From Myxococcales bacterium (GTDB lineage: Bacteria > Myxococcota > Myxococcia > Myxococcales > UBA5297): 54,470 nt of DNA. A model generated the notes under the pieces. That model was given only the letters and a program-made list of their open reading frames with translations. It ran no database searches and was not told the DNA's origin. Positions within the stretch are counted from its first letter, which is position 1, and every line of letters begins with the position of its first letter. Below, in pieces: positions 38,107-46,412 of the stretch. The DNA is taken from the NCBI GenBank assembly GCA_031262165.1, contig JAISIF010000157.1:1-54470 (forward strand). Direction: 5' to 3'. The translations under genes were made by a program, and so were the position numbers.

Positions 38107-38215
38107 CGCCCATTCCCCGGCCCTCTCCTGTTCAAGGGAGCGGGCGTTCGATGAGACACGCCTCTCTTTCCTCTCCCGCTCGTGGGCGAGGGGCCGCCGA
38201 AGAGGCGGGAGAGAA
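38107..38215. repeat. Intergenic hairpin repeat between rlmI-like gene and lptC
   Basis: Contains CCCTCTCCTGTTCAAGGGAGCGGG and CCTCTCCCGCTCGTGGGCGAGGGG, each able to fold back, then GCGGGAGAG. Same general type as 6776, 11140, 17271 and 46290. Confidence 0.55.
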
Positions 38216-38224
38216 AAATCTCCA

Positions 38225-38758
38225 ATGATTCCGAGATCTTACATCCTCCTATCCGCGATCCTCGCCGCCCTGACGGGGCTATCGTGCGCCGCTGCTCCCG
38301 CGCCCGAGACTCAGGGCGAGCTGCCGCCCGAGCTCATCCTCGAGGGCGTGACCTACCGCTACTACGAGGGCAGCACGCAGACCGTGAGCGGCAAGGCGGC
38401 CCGAGCCACCTACCGGAACGAGACGGGCGAGATAGGGGCGGACGAGCTGTTCGCCCTCCTGCACGACGAGGCCAAGGGCTCGGTCGAGGCGCGCGGCAGC
38501 CACGTGCTCGGCAGCCTCCTGCTCAGGTGGGCCGACGCCGAAGGTGGCGTCGAGATGCTCGACGTGAACGGCACCAAGGCCACGACCGAAAGCGCGAGCT
38601 TCGATGCCCGGCGGCGGCGCTTCTTCGGAGAGACACCCGTCGATGTGTTCGGCGAGGGATTCGACGCCACGGCCACCTCGGGCTTTTCCCTCAACCTCCG
38701 AACCGCCCGCGTGCTCCACTTCCAGGGGCCGATCCTCACCCGTGTCTTCGAGCACTGA
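38225..38758 (+). CDS. lptC: LptC-like LPS export lipoprotein
   Basis: 177 aa from ATG 38225; a longer frame upstream is repeat DNA. A hydrophobic N-terminus ends LTGLSC, a lipobox. LptC normally keeps an uncleaved membrane anchor, so this could be a lipidated version. The rest is beta-rich (EGVTYRYYEGSTQTVSGKAA, GEIGADELFALLHDE, then RRRFFGETPVDVFGEGFDA), matching the beta-jellyroll of the Lpt bridge. Position directly before lptA and lptB supports the call more than sequence alone. Confidence 0.78.
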   Translation: MIPRSYILLSAILAALTGLSCAAAPAPETQGELPPELILEGVTYRYYEGSTQTVSGKAARATYRNETGEIGADELFALLHDEAKGSVEARGSHVLGSLLLRWADAEGGVEMLDVNGTKATTESASFDARRRRFFGETPVDVFGEGFDATATSGFSLNLRTARVLHFQGPILTRVFEH

Positions 38759-38844
38759 CTCGACCCGCCCCATCGACATCGATCAACCAACCGATCGACC
38801 GACCAATCACGACGCGTCGGCTTTCTCACGTTCGAGGCCTGCCC

Positions 38845-39354
38845 ATGTCCCTCACCGCCATCACCCTCTGTCTCTTTGCGCTCGCCGCTCCGGCCTCGGG
38901 CGCGCCTGCCCACAAGCCAGCCGTGAACATCACCTCCGAGCGCTTCGAGATCCTGCCCAACGCCGAGCGCGCCCTCTGGACTGGTTCGGTCGTGGCCCAG
39001 CGCGGCGACCTGCGCCTGTCCTGCGACAAGCTGACCGCCGAATTCGACACTGGTGAGCGCCGCAGGATCAAATCACTCGTCTGTGAGGGCAACGTCCACA
39101 TGCTGCAGCGGCGCGGCGCGAGCGGCCCGGGATCAGCCAAATCGAACGCCGCCGATCGCGAGGCGTGGGGTGATCGGGCGCACTTCGACAACAAGCGCGG
39201 CCTCGTCACCGTCACCGGCAACCCCAAGGCACGCGAGGGCGAGAACCGCATCCACGGCGAGAAGGTCCTCATCTACGTCGAGGAGGATCGCGTGGTCGTC
39301 GAGAAGCCCAAGATGGTGCTGGAGACCGAGGTCGCGACAGGGAGCGCCCCGTGA
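38845..39354 (+). CDS. lptA: Periplasmic LPS-binding protein LptA
   Basis: 169 aa from ATG 38845, with GAGG seven bases upstream. A signal peptide (TAITLCLFALAAPASGAPA) precedes an OstA-like beta-jellyroll: VNITSERFEILPNAERALWT, GSVVAQRGDLRLSCDKLTA and NRIHGEKVLIYVEEDRVVVE. LptA carries LPS across the periplasm between LptC and LptD. Its stop overlaps the GTG/ATG of lptB. LptD, LptF and LptG are not in the window. Confidence 0.9.
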   Translation: MSLTAITLCLFALAAPASGAPAHKPAVNITSERFEILPNAERALWTGSVVAQRGDLRLSCDKLTAEFDTGERRRIKSLVCEGNVHMLQRRGASGPGSAKSNAADREAWGDRAHFDNKRGLVTVTGNPKAREGENRIHGEKVLIYVEEDRVVVEKPKMVLETEVATGSAP

Positions 39355-40145
39355 TGACGACGGAACGGACGGAGCGATCGAGCCCTCAGAGGCTCATCGT
39401 CGAAAACCTCCAGAAGCGCTTCCGCATCGCGCCGAGCTGGCAGTTCTGGAACAGGCACGCGCGCCAGGTCGTCCACAGCGTGTCGTTCGAGGTGACGCGC
39501 GGCGAGGTGGTCGGCCTGCTCGGCCCCAACGGCGCGGGCAAGACGACTAGCTTCAACATGGTCGTGGGCGTGCTGACCGCCGACGCGGGCACGATCCGGC
39601 TCGACGACCTCGACATCACCGCTCTGCCGATGCACCGCCGCGCGCGCCGAGGCATCGGCTACCTGCCGCAGGAGGCGTCGATCTTTCGGAAGCTGACCGT
39701 GCGCGACAACCTGCTCGCCGTCCTGGAGACGATGAAGCTCCCGCGCGCCGAACGCGAGCGCCGGGCAGCGGCGCTGATCGACGAATTCCGACTCGGCCAC
39801 GTGGCCGAAAGCCTCGGCGAGATGCTCTCTGGCGGTGAGCGGCGCCGGGCCGAGATCGCGCGCCTGCTCGTGCGCGAGCCCTCGTTCATCCTCTTCGACG
39901 AGCCGTTCGCGGGTGTGGATCCCATCGCCGTGGGCGAGATCCAGCGCCAGATCGCCAGCCTGCGCGAGCGCGGCATCGGCGTGCTCATCACGGATCACAA
40001 CGTCCGCGACACCCTGGGCATCTGCGATCGCGCCTACATCATCGCGCAGGGGGCACTGCTCGAATCCGGGACACCTGCCCAAATTGCCGAGAGCCCCAAG
40101 GCCAAGGCGGTCTATCTGGGCGAACGCTTCCACCTCGACAGCTGA
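39351..40145 (+). CDS. lptB: LPS export ABC transporter ATPase LptB
   Basis: 264 aa. Walker A is GLLGPNGAGKTTS (55-67), the Q-loop is YLPQEASIF, the signature LSGGERRRAEIARLL and Walker B ILFDEPFAGVDPIAV. The last matches the LptB-specific pattern, and ITDHNVRDTL holds the switch His. It powers LPS extraction from the inner membrane with LptF/G. An unusual insert of about 10 residues (PSWQFWNRHARQ) follows the first strand. The start is GTG 39351 or ATG 39354, overlapping the lptA stop. Confidence 0.95.
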   Translation: MMTTERTERSSPQRLIVENLQKRFRIAPSWQFWNRHARQVVHSVSFEVTRGEVVGLLGPNGAGKTTSFNMVVGVLTADAGTIRLDDLDITALPMHRRARRGIGYLPQEASIFRKLTVRDNLLAVLETMKLPRAERERRAAALIDEFRLGHVAESLGEMLSGGERRRAEIARLLVREPSFILFDEPFAGVDPIAVGEIQRQIASLRERGIGVLITDHNVRDTLGICDRAYIIAQGALLESGTPAQIAESPKAKAVYLGERFHLDS

Positions 40146-40268
40146 CCCGAACACCGCGCATGTCCGTCACACACGTCACACGCGGCCACGGGTGAACGGA
40201 CGAGGTGGGCGCTCAGAGGGCTTTTCGACTTCTCTCGATGAGATGACGACGGACGACAGGAGTGCGGG

Positions 40269-41756
40269 ATGGGACTCGAACTCAAGCAGAGCCTGAAGCT
40301 GACGCATCAGCTCATGATGACGCCGCAGCTGCAGCAGGCCATCAAGATGCTCCAGCTCTCTCGCGCGGAGCTCGAAGAACTCATCCGCGAAGAGCTGGAG
40401 AAGAACCCGACCCTGGAGGAGAAGGACGAGATCTCCGATCCGTCCGAGGATGAGCTGGCGCCAGGGCAGGCCTCAATGGTGGCCGACGCGCGCGAGGAAG
40501 GGCCGCCGCCCGAGTCGAACGACACGCAGGAGGTCCGAGGCGAGGACGAGGCGCCGGACATCGACTGGGAGAAGTTCTTCGAAAACGCTCAGTCCGGGCC
40601 GACCACGCCCTCGAACAAGGAGGCGCGCGAGAGCGATCTGCCGACGTTCGAGGCCATCCTGACGCGGCAGAGCACGCTCGCCGATCACGTCTTGGGGCAG
40701 ATTGGCGAGCTCCGGCTGACCGAGGCGGAGCAGCGCGCCTGCGAGCTCATCGTGGGCAACCTCGACGAGGACGGCTACCTCCGCTTCGAAGGGCTGGAGG
40801 GGGATCCCATCATCCACGTGGCGGCCGAGATCGGGCTCTCACTGACCGAGGCCGAGATGCTCCTCGCGCGCATCCAGCGCCTCGATCCCGTGGGCGTCGC
40901 CGCGCGCGATCTGCGTGAGTGCCTGATGGTCCAAGCCGAGACGCGAGGCGTCAGCGACTGCCTCGTCGGGCAGCTCATCCGCGACTGGCTGCCCCAGCTC
41001 GCGAACAAGCGCCTCCCGGTCATCGCCAAGAAGCTGGGCGTCACCCTCGAGGCGCTCGACTTTGCCATGCGCGAGCTCGCCGAGTTCGAGCCCAAGCCAG
41101 GGCGCCGCTTTTCCGGAGAGCCAGCGCGCTACATCACGCCTGACGTCTACATCCACAAGGTCGGTTCCGAGTTCATGGTGGTCGTGAACGACGACGGCCT
41201 CTCGCGACTGCGCATCAGCGCGTTCTATCGGAACGCGATCAGGTCGGGCACTGCCCTGGGCAAGGACCGCGAGTTCATCCAGGAAAAGCTGCGCAACGCC
41301 GCGTGGCTCGTGCGCGCCCTGCACCAGCGCCAGCGCACCATCCTCAAGGTGACGGAGTCGCTCGTGAAGTATCAGCGCGAGTTCCTGGAGAAGGGCATCG
41401 CCTACCTCAAGCCGCTCGTGCTGCGCGACGTGGCCGAGGACATCGGGATGCACGAGTCCACCGTCTCGCGCATCACGACCGCCAAATACGTCCACACGCC
41501 ACAGGGCGTTCATGAGCTGAAGTTCTTCTTCAACGCGGCCATCGCCAAGACGGGCGGGGAAGAGATTGCCAACGAGGCGGTGCGCAACCACATCAAGCGC
41601 ATCATCGCGAACGAGAACCCGAAGAAGCCCTATAGCGACCAGAAGATCGTCGAGATCCTCCAGAGCGAGGGCATCGAGCTCGCGCGGCGCACCGTCACGA
41701 AATACCGCGAGGTGATGCGCATCCCGACGTCGGCGCAGCGCAAGAAGTTCATCTGA
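40269..41756 (+). CDS. rpoN: RNA polymerase sigma-54 factor RpoN
   Basis: 495 aa. Region I opens GLELKQSLKLTHQLMMTPQL. An acidic region II (EEKDEISDPSEDELAPG and EDEAPDIDWEKFF) is followed by the core-binding domain (LRLTEAEQRACELIVGNLDE). The HTH has LRDVAEDIGMHESTVSRIT and the RpoN box is ARRTVTKYRE (472-481). It directs transcription from -24/-12 promoters with enhancer-binding proteins. It lies after lptB and before hpf, the standard order in proteobacteria. Confidence 0.97.
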   Translation: MGLELKQSLKLTHQLMMTPQLQQAIKMLQLSRAELEELIREELEKNPTLEEKDEISDPSEDELAPGQASMVADAREEGPPPESNDTQEVRGEDEAPDIDWEKFFENAQSGPTTPSNKEARESDLPTFEAILTRQSTLADHVLGQIGELRLTEAEQRACELIVGNLDEDGYLRFEGLEGDPIIHVAAEIGLSLTEAEMLLARIQRLDPVGVAARDLRECLMVQAETRGVSDCLVGQLIRDWLPQLANKRLPVIAKKLGVTLEALDFAMRELAEFEPKPGRRFSGEPARYITPDVYIHKVGSEFMVVVNDDGLSRLRISAFYRNAIRSGTALGKDREFIQEKLRNAAWLVRALHQRQRTILKVTESLVKYQREFLEKGIAYLKPLVLRDVAEDIGMHESTVSRITTAKYVHTPQGVHELKFFFNAAIAKTGGEEIANEAVRNHIKRIIANENPKKPYSDQKIVEILQSEGIELARRTVTKYREVMRIPTSAQRKKFI

Positions 41757-42106
41757 GCGCTCTCTCCTCCCAAGTTCTCGAGGGCAATCGCGTTCTCCCG
41801 AGCCCAACGCGATTCCGCCTGTCGGCGAAGCCTCCTTCTCGAAGAGCTGCGCTCCGCCACATCTCTCGCGATAGCGTTCGACGCCCCGGCGCAGCTGCCC
41901 ATCGGCCTGTCTTCGAACGTCATTGCGAAGCGCGAAGCGCCGCGACCGCCAACCTCGACCAAAGAGCGCGAATTTCGATCTTTTGCTGCCGCGCCAATTC
42001 GGAAAAACGCGAAAAAAAAGACGCGCCACCAATGAATGTCGGCATGATGTCCCACGTCGGAGCCACTGCCCCGATCATCCACCACCTCTTTCATTGGAGA
42101 GACGAA
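41757..42106. other. Intergenic region before hpf
   Basis: 350 bases between rpoN and hpf with no gene. Around 41918-41947 lies CGTCATTGCGAAGCGCGAAG followed by CGCCGCGAC, a half copy of the inverted-repeat element seen at 43117. The hpf ribosome-binding site GGAGAG is near 42094. Confidence 0.5.
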
Positions 42107-42718
42107 ATGCAGGTCAACATCACCTTCCGTGGAATCGAATCGACCGAGGGTCTGAAGAACCACCTCCAAGACCGACTGAGCCATCTGGAGAAATTTTTCG
42201 ATCGCGCGCTCGAAGCCCAGGCCGTGTTGTCCATCGAGCGCTACTTACAGAATGCCGACATCACCATTTACGCGGGCCAATACGTCCTGAGAGGTCGGGT
42301 CAAATCCGAGGACATGTACAAGTCCATCGATGACGCCGTGGAGAAGATCGAGAAGCAGCTCAATCGCTACAAGGGGCGGTTGCGCGCCACGCACCTGAAG
42401 GCCGCCTCCGAATTCGCCGCTTTCCGCGTGCGCAACGACATCATCGAGGTGCCTCAAGAAGAGGTGGGACTGACGGCCGCCGAAGAGAGCCGCGCGCAGG
42501 AGATCGAGGCAGAGGAGTGGAGCAAAGGACCGAAGATCGTCACCTCGCACGAGATCTTGGCCGAGGCCATGACCGTCGATGAGGCCATCATGCAGATGGA
42601 CCTCGCCGACTATGACTTCCGCATCTTCACCAATTGCGAGACCGGCCTGATGAACGTCCTCTATCGTCGCAAGGACGGGCACCTCGGCCTCTTGGAAGTC
42701 GCGGCCAACAAGAATTGA
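42107..42718 (+). CDS. hpf: Long-form ribosome hibernation promoting factor
   Basis: 203 aa from ATG 42107. The N-terminal HPF/RaiA domain (MQVNITFRGIESTEGLKNHL, GRVKSEDMYKSIDDAVEKIE and KQLNRYK) is followed by a linker and the C-terminal dimerisation domain (EAIMQMDLADYDFRIFTNCE, YRRKDGHLGLLEV). Long HPF dimerises to join two 70S ribosomes into 100S particles in stationary phase. It sits after rpoN as usual, but ptsN/rapZ do not follow; repeats and tRNA genes do. A MNVGMM start at 42032 was rejected because GGAGAG is well placed for 42107. Confidence 0.95.
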   Translation: MQVNITFRGIESTEGLKNHLQDRLSHLEKFFDRALEAQAVLSIERYLQNADITIYAGQYVLRGRVKSEDMYKSIDDAVEKIEKQLNRYKGRLRATHLKAASEFAAFRVRNDIIEVPQEEVGLTAAEESRAQEIEAEEWSKGPKIVTSHEILAEAMTVDEAIMQMDLADYDFRIFTNCETGLMNVLYRRKDGHLGLLEVAANKN

Positions 42719-42806
42719 ATCCAACAGATTTTGATTGAATGAGATTCGGTTCAACCGAATTGAATCGACTGCCGGGCACTGGAGAAATCCTTTGTCCGGT
42801 TTTTAT

Positions 42807-42968
42807 TTAGGGCTTATCCCTCGATTAAGACCTTTGCACCGCGAAGGACAGGGAAAGCCAGAAGAGGCACGAGGCGGGAGCTTCCAGAGGGAAATGACCA
42901 ACGAAGCAACGAAGGCTGGCGTTTTACCGATAATTGGGGCGACCGGATAATCGAGGGATAAGTTCTTA
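42807..42968 (+). repeat. MITE-like interspersed repeat, copy 4 (best-kept ends)
   Basis: The left end TTAGGGCTTATCCCTCGATT and right end AATCGAGGGATAAGTTCTTA pair in most positions over 19 bases, with TTA on both outer sides. The interior shares the GCGAAGGACAGGGAA, GAAGAGGCACGAGGCGGGAG and AACGAAGCAACGAAGGCTGG blocks. Confidence 0.88.
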
Positions 42969-43116
42969 GAGCGATTTGAATCGACATCGACAGACACCAT
43001 AGTTGTGTCCGAATGCCTCTGTGATCCGGAGATCTATAGATAATACAGTCAATATCAATTCAAACTTCTATCATTGTTCGATGCATATTCTTCAAATGCC
43101 ACTCTGGAAGGAATTC

Positions 43117-43211
43117 CTCATCGAGAGGAGCGGAGCGACGAAGCAATCCAGGAAATCATCGATCGATAGAGTCGATGACCGTGGATTGCTTCGCTTCGAC
43201 TACAATGACGG
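43117..43211. repeat. CATTGCGAGG inverted-repeat element, copy 2
   Basis: CTCATCGAGAGGAGCGGAGC, then GACGAAGCAATCC, pairs with GGATTGCTTCGCTTCGACTA, then CAATGACGG. The middle (ATCATCGATCGATAGAGTCG) is also partly palindromic. Confidence 0.7.
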
Positions 43212-43259
43212 ATCGTTGAAATGAATGTTTTGAAGAATGAGATGTAGATTGTATCGAGC

Positions 43260-43579
43260 AATGATCCCTCGGCAAAGCAGGGGGCTTTTCGCCGCGTTTT
43301 TCAAACATTCTCTGTCAGAGTTCTAATTCCGACTTAGGCCTTATTCCTTGGGACTTATCCCTGAATTAGGACCTTTGCACCGCGAAGGACGGGGAATGTC
43401 AGAAGAGCGAAGCAACGAAGGCTGGCGTTTCACGGAAGAGCGGGGCGACGGTGTAATTAATGAATAAGGCCTTAAATCATGCGCTAAAAGGCAAGCTCTT
43501 TTAAAATTGTAGTTTTCATGTGCTCGCCCTTACAGAAATATGGGGTGAAGCCAATTGCCATAAAGGTCAAACCTTTTCA
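43260..43579 (-). repeat. Dispersed repeat R5, copy A, interrupted by a MITE-like element
   Basis: Its reverse complement runs from ACCTTTATGGCAATTGGCTT, then CATATTTCTGTAAGGGCGAG, to AGTCGGAATTAGAA and GAAAAACGCGGCGAAAAGCC. It aligns with uninterrupted copies at 53373-53515 and, for the second half, 52026-52156. MITE-like copy 5 interrupts it at 43334-43474. Confidence 0.85.
43334..43474 (+). repeat. MITE-like interspersed repeat, copy 5, with TTA on both sides
   Basis: The inverted ends are GGCCTTATTC and GAATAAGGCC, flanked by TTA at 43334-43336 and 43472-43474. In the uninterrupted R5 copies the same place has a single TTA. About 30 internal bases are missing compared with copy 4. The ends also include a second nested GGACTTATCCC. 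Confidence 0.88.
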
Positions 43580-43615
43580 GTCCCCCGGCAAAGCCAGGGG
43601 TTTTTCTATTAAACC

Positions 43616-43660
43616 AAAAAAAGCCCCGATGGATTTCTCCATCGAGGCTTTTCTTTTTCT
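43616..43660 (-). terminator. Terminator of the tRNA operon
   Basis: GATGGA-TTTC-TCCATC inside AGCCYCGAT/ATCGRGGCT forms a long stem with runs of A and T on both sides. It sits 28 bases after the tRNA-Glu 3' end on the minus strand. Confidence 0.85.
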
Positions 43661-43687
43661 GCTGCACGTCTCACCCGTGCTGTTTTG

Positions 43688-43759
43688 TGACCCCGCCGAG
43701 AATCGAACTCGGGCTTATGCCGTGAGAGGGCACCGTCCTAACCGCTAGACAACGGGGCC
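43688..43759 (-). tRNA. tRNA-Glu (CTC)
   Basis: The cloverleaf reads GGCCCCG...CGGGGTC in the acceptor, D-arm TCTAGCGGTTAGGA, anticodon loop CTCTCAC (anticodon CTC) and T-arm GTTCGATTC. It decodes GAG. CCA is not encoded (discriminator A then CA), so it is added after transcription. Confidence 0.95.
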
Positions 43760-43767
43760 ATTCAACT

Positions 43768-43838
43768 CTGGGAAACTAGGATTCGAACCTAGATAAGCAA
43801 GTTCAGAGCCTGCTGTCCTGCCGTTAGACGATTTCCCA
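43768..43838 (-). tRNA. tRNA-Gln (CTG)
   Basis: Acceptor TGGGAAA/TTTCCCA, D-arm TCTAACGGCAGGA, anticodon loop CTCTGAA (anticodon CTG) and T-arm GGTTCGAATCC. It decodes CAG. CCA is not encoded. Eight bases separate it from tRNA-Glu; the two are transcribed together, Gln first. Confidence 0.95.
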
Positions 43839-44010
43839 ATTCATCGTCGGTGGCTACTGCCTCTCTGAACTCCACTGAACGATGTCTACGACTCATTCAA
43901 CCAGTTGACCTCAGCACTGATTTTTGAGGTCTGGAAAACGGCGCGGGCTTTTAGTGATCTCGCTTCTCGATGTCAACCATTTTTTGAACGAGATCTTGAA
44001 AAATCTGGCC

Positions 44011-44901
44011 TCACTTCCCGCCGGTGAGCGCCTCCATGTCGCGCCAGCTGCGCGCCATCTCGCCCCACAAGGCCTCGTCCGCGAGCTCGAGGCCGATCTC
44101 GAGCTCGGCCTTGGCCCTCTCCTCGTCACCGTCTTCGAGCAACGCCGCGGCCAGGAAAATTCGGTTGAGCGGGTGCGTCGGGAAGCGCTCCACGGCCTCT
44201 TGGAGGAGCGCGAGGGCGAGGTCGAGATCGCCTGGGCCAGCGGGCCAGCCAGGCGCCTTCAGATAGATCATGGCGAGCACGCGCAAGGGGCCGCCCTGCT
44301 CTTCCTCGGCAGCCAGGCGCGCCACGTCGAGCAGGGCCAGCTCCTGGTCGAGCAGCTGGAGCGCCTCACTCATCCCTGCCACACGCATCCTCAGGCCAAT
44401 CAGGAGGGCGTGGCGGTAGGCTGCACGCGCCACCTCGGGCGTGCAGGCGCGCATCTGGCCATTTGACTCCGCCGCCGCCTTCGCCTGCGCGTCGTGGCCC
44501 AGGCAGTCCCCTGCCTGGCTCGACCCAGCGGCCTGCGCCGCGTCAATGCCAATGTCGGTGATGAGCGCGAGCCGCGCCGGATCCATCTCGGCCTCGCCCA
44601 ACAGGTAGGCGCAACTGGAGAGCAGCAGGGCTGTCTCTGGATCGTCCGGGAGCGCGACGTGAGCTCGCCTGGCCAGCTCGAAGCCCAGCGCTCGCTGGGG
44701 CGCGTCTGCCAGCGGGTGGCACAGGCGCTCGGCTGCGGCGATCTGACCTGGCCGGTCGGCGTCGAACAGGGCCACATCGACCGACGCCTCGGGCGGTGGG
44801 AGAGCCCTCCTGAGCTGGGAAAGGCTGGGGCTACAGGCGGCGGCCAAGCTGAAGAGGCAGAGCGGCAACGAGAGGCGCCAGAGCGCGCGGTCGAGGATCA
44901 T
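44011..44901 (-). CDS. Helical-repeat lipoprotein (TatT-like)
   Basis: About 296 aa from ATG 44901, with the signal ending FSLAAAC and lipidation at that Cys. The rest is alpha-helical and Ala/Leu-rich. The C-terminal part (GPLRVLAMIYLKAPGWPAGP, GDLDLALALLQEAVERFP and NRIFLAAALLEDGDEERAKA) resembles the TatT component associated with some TRAP transporters and TPR lipoproteins. No TRAP genes are nearby, so a transporter role is only a guess. ATG 44922 is an alternative start. It is followed by the tRNA genes on the same strand. Confidence 0.65.
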   Translation of the reverse strand: MILDRALWRLSLPLCLFSLAAACSPSLSQLRRALPPPEASVDVALFDADRPGQIAAAERLCHPLADAPQRALGFELARRAHVALPDDPETALLLSSCAYLLGEAEMDPARLALITDIGIDAAQAAGSSQAGDCLGHDAQAKAAAESNGQMRACTPEVARAAYRHALLIGLRMRVAGMSEALQLLDQELALLDVARLAAEEEQGGPLRVLAMIYLKAPGWPAGPGDLDLALALLQEAVERFPTHPLNRIFLAAALLEDGDEERAKAELEIGLELADEALWGEMARSWRDMEALTGGK

Positions 44902-44953
44902 GTCGAAGAGGCTCCGAATCATCCGAATCAAAGGAGGCGAGTGAGGCGCATCG

Positions 44954-46255
44954 TCAGAAGAAGTAGCTGCCGCCGAACACGACGCCGATGTCGCGGCCCG
45001 AGACGCTGTAGCGCGCGTCGGCGCCGTCCATGGTGTCGATGTGCGTCTCGCCGATCATCCGGGCGTAGCGCAGCGCGAAGGTGAAGGCGTAGCCCGAGCG
45101 CTCGAACGTGGCGCCCAGTGTGCCGCCGTATTGATCCCAGCTCTCGGTGAGCCGCTCGACGCTCGCGGGCGCGCTCGAACGGTTCGTGAAGAAGCCCAGG
45201 CGCAGCGCGATGCCGTCGCGCATCAGGAACTCGGTCCCGATCGAACCGTTGAGCGTGGCGAGCTTCGTCACCTCACTGCCAAAGCTCTCGTAGTGGGCGT
45301 AGCCGTGGAAGGTCAGGTCGGCGGCCACGACCCAGAACGGTTTGATGCGCCAGGCGACGCCGAGCCCGAACATGGGTGGCGTGCGCGACGCGCCCCGCTT
45401 CTTCTCGTTCGGGGAGGAGGAGCGCTCATAGAAGAGCTCACCGCCCGAGCTTGGCCGCTGCTCGTAGCCTCGGAAGGTCGTCTCCTGGAGCGAGGCGCTC
45501 GTCGAGACGTTGACGCCGGTCCGCATGGAGGCACCGATGCGCAACGGCCCATCGATCCCCATCGGGTGCCAGAGGATCCCGGCCAGGAGCATGAGGCCGT
45601 GCTGGATGCCGCGCTGGGTCTGATCCAGGTCGATGGCGATCGCCCCGTCCTCGAGCGGCGTCCGGTAGTGGCTGAAGGTGGAGTACTTCATGCTCTGCGA
45701 GCTGTAGAGGTAGCCGACGCCCACGCCGAGATCGATGTCACGCCCGATGTTCACCCCGTAGGACAGGCCGACGAGGTAACTCGAATCGGAGCGCTCGATG
45801 TTCATGCGGGCGCTGACGAGCTCATCACCCTCGAAGGTTCGATCGACCTGGTAGGCGTCGTTCGATGGCGAGAGCGCCATGAACGCGATGTTGCCCGAGC
45901 CAGCCTGCGTGGTCGTGATGCCAGCGGGTGAGAACGCCACGGTCGAGCGCATCTCCAAGAGATCGCCGACGGCGAGTTGCTTGCCGAGCAGGGCCGTCGT
46001 GCTCACGGTGACGGTCGTGTTGCGGGCGCGGGCCAGGCCTGCCGGGTTGTAGTAGGCCGACGAGGGATCGTCGGCGAGACCGATCATGGTCCCTGCCAGA
46101 CCCGACGCGCGCGGTCCCATGAACACATCGTTGTAGTGGAACTCGTCGGCGCGCGCGCTGGATAGCGTGAAGAGCGCGGCCAGCGTCAGGAGCAGGAGCG
46201 ACGTCAGGAACGAGGGCAATCGGAGGTTGGTGATCGGTGGAGAGGGTCGAATCAT
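44954..46255 (-). CDS. Outer-membrane protein of the FadL/OmpP1 (PorV-like) type
   Basis: 433 aa from ATG 46255. A Sec signal (FLTSLLLLTLAALFTLSSAR, A) is followed by the typical start of this porin group: RASGLAGTMIGLADDPSSAY, YNPAGLARARN. Many amphipathic strands follow and the protein ends in aromatic YFF, a barrel C-terminal signal. FadL-type proteins move hydrophobic molecules. It lies just upstream of the helical lipoprotein gene (52-base gap) and may share an operon with it. Confidence 0.82.
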   Translation of the reverse strand: MIRPSPPITNLRLPSFLTSLLLLTLAALFTLSSARADEFHYNDVFMGPRASGLAGTMIGLADDPSSAYYNPAGLARARNTTVTVSTTALLGKQLAVGDLLEMRSTVAFSPAGITTTQAGSGNIAFMALSPSNDAYQVDRTFEGDELVSARMNIERSDSSYLVGLSYGVNIGRDIDLGVGVGYLYSSQSMKYSTFSHYRTPLEDGAIAIDLDQTQRGIQHGLMLLAGILWHPMGIDGPLRIGASMRTGVNVSTSASLQETTFRGYEQRPSSGGELFYERSSSPNEKKRGASRTPPMFGLGVAWRIKPFWVVAADLTFHGYAHYESFGSEVTKLATLNGSIGTEFLMRDGIALRLGFFTNRSSAPASVERLTESWDQYGGTLGATFERSGYAFTFALRYARMIGETHIDTMDGADARYSVSGRDIGVVFGGSYFF

Positions 46256-46289
46256 CTGGGACCTGGCGCTGGGCAGGGGGAGCCGATTG

Positions 46290-46385
46290 CTCGCTGAGCA
46301 ATGCCTCTCCCACCTGGCCACCGCCCTCGGTGAGGGGGATGTCGGCGTCGCCGACAAGGGGCATGGCGTTGAGATGGGGAGATCT
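46290..46385. repeat. Intergenic hairpin repeat
   Basis: CCGCCCTCGGTGAGGGGGAT and GTCGGCGTCGCCGAC match parts of the elements at 6776 and 11140. TTGCTCGCTGAGCAA adds another short hairpin. Confidence 0.6.
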
Positions 46386-46412
46386 CGATGGCTCTGAGTT
46401 TGTTCGGGTGGA

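Noticed and set aside
37976-38224. Extension of the LptC-like frame into the rlmI-like gene
   Set aside because: Overlaps coding sequence in another frame and a hairpin repeat; ATG 38225 begins a good signal peptide.
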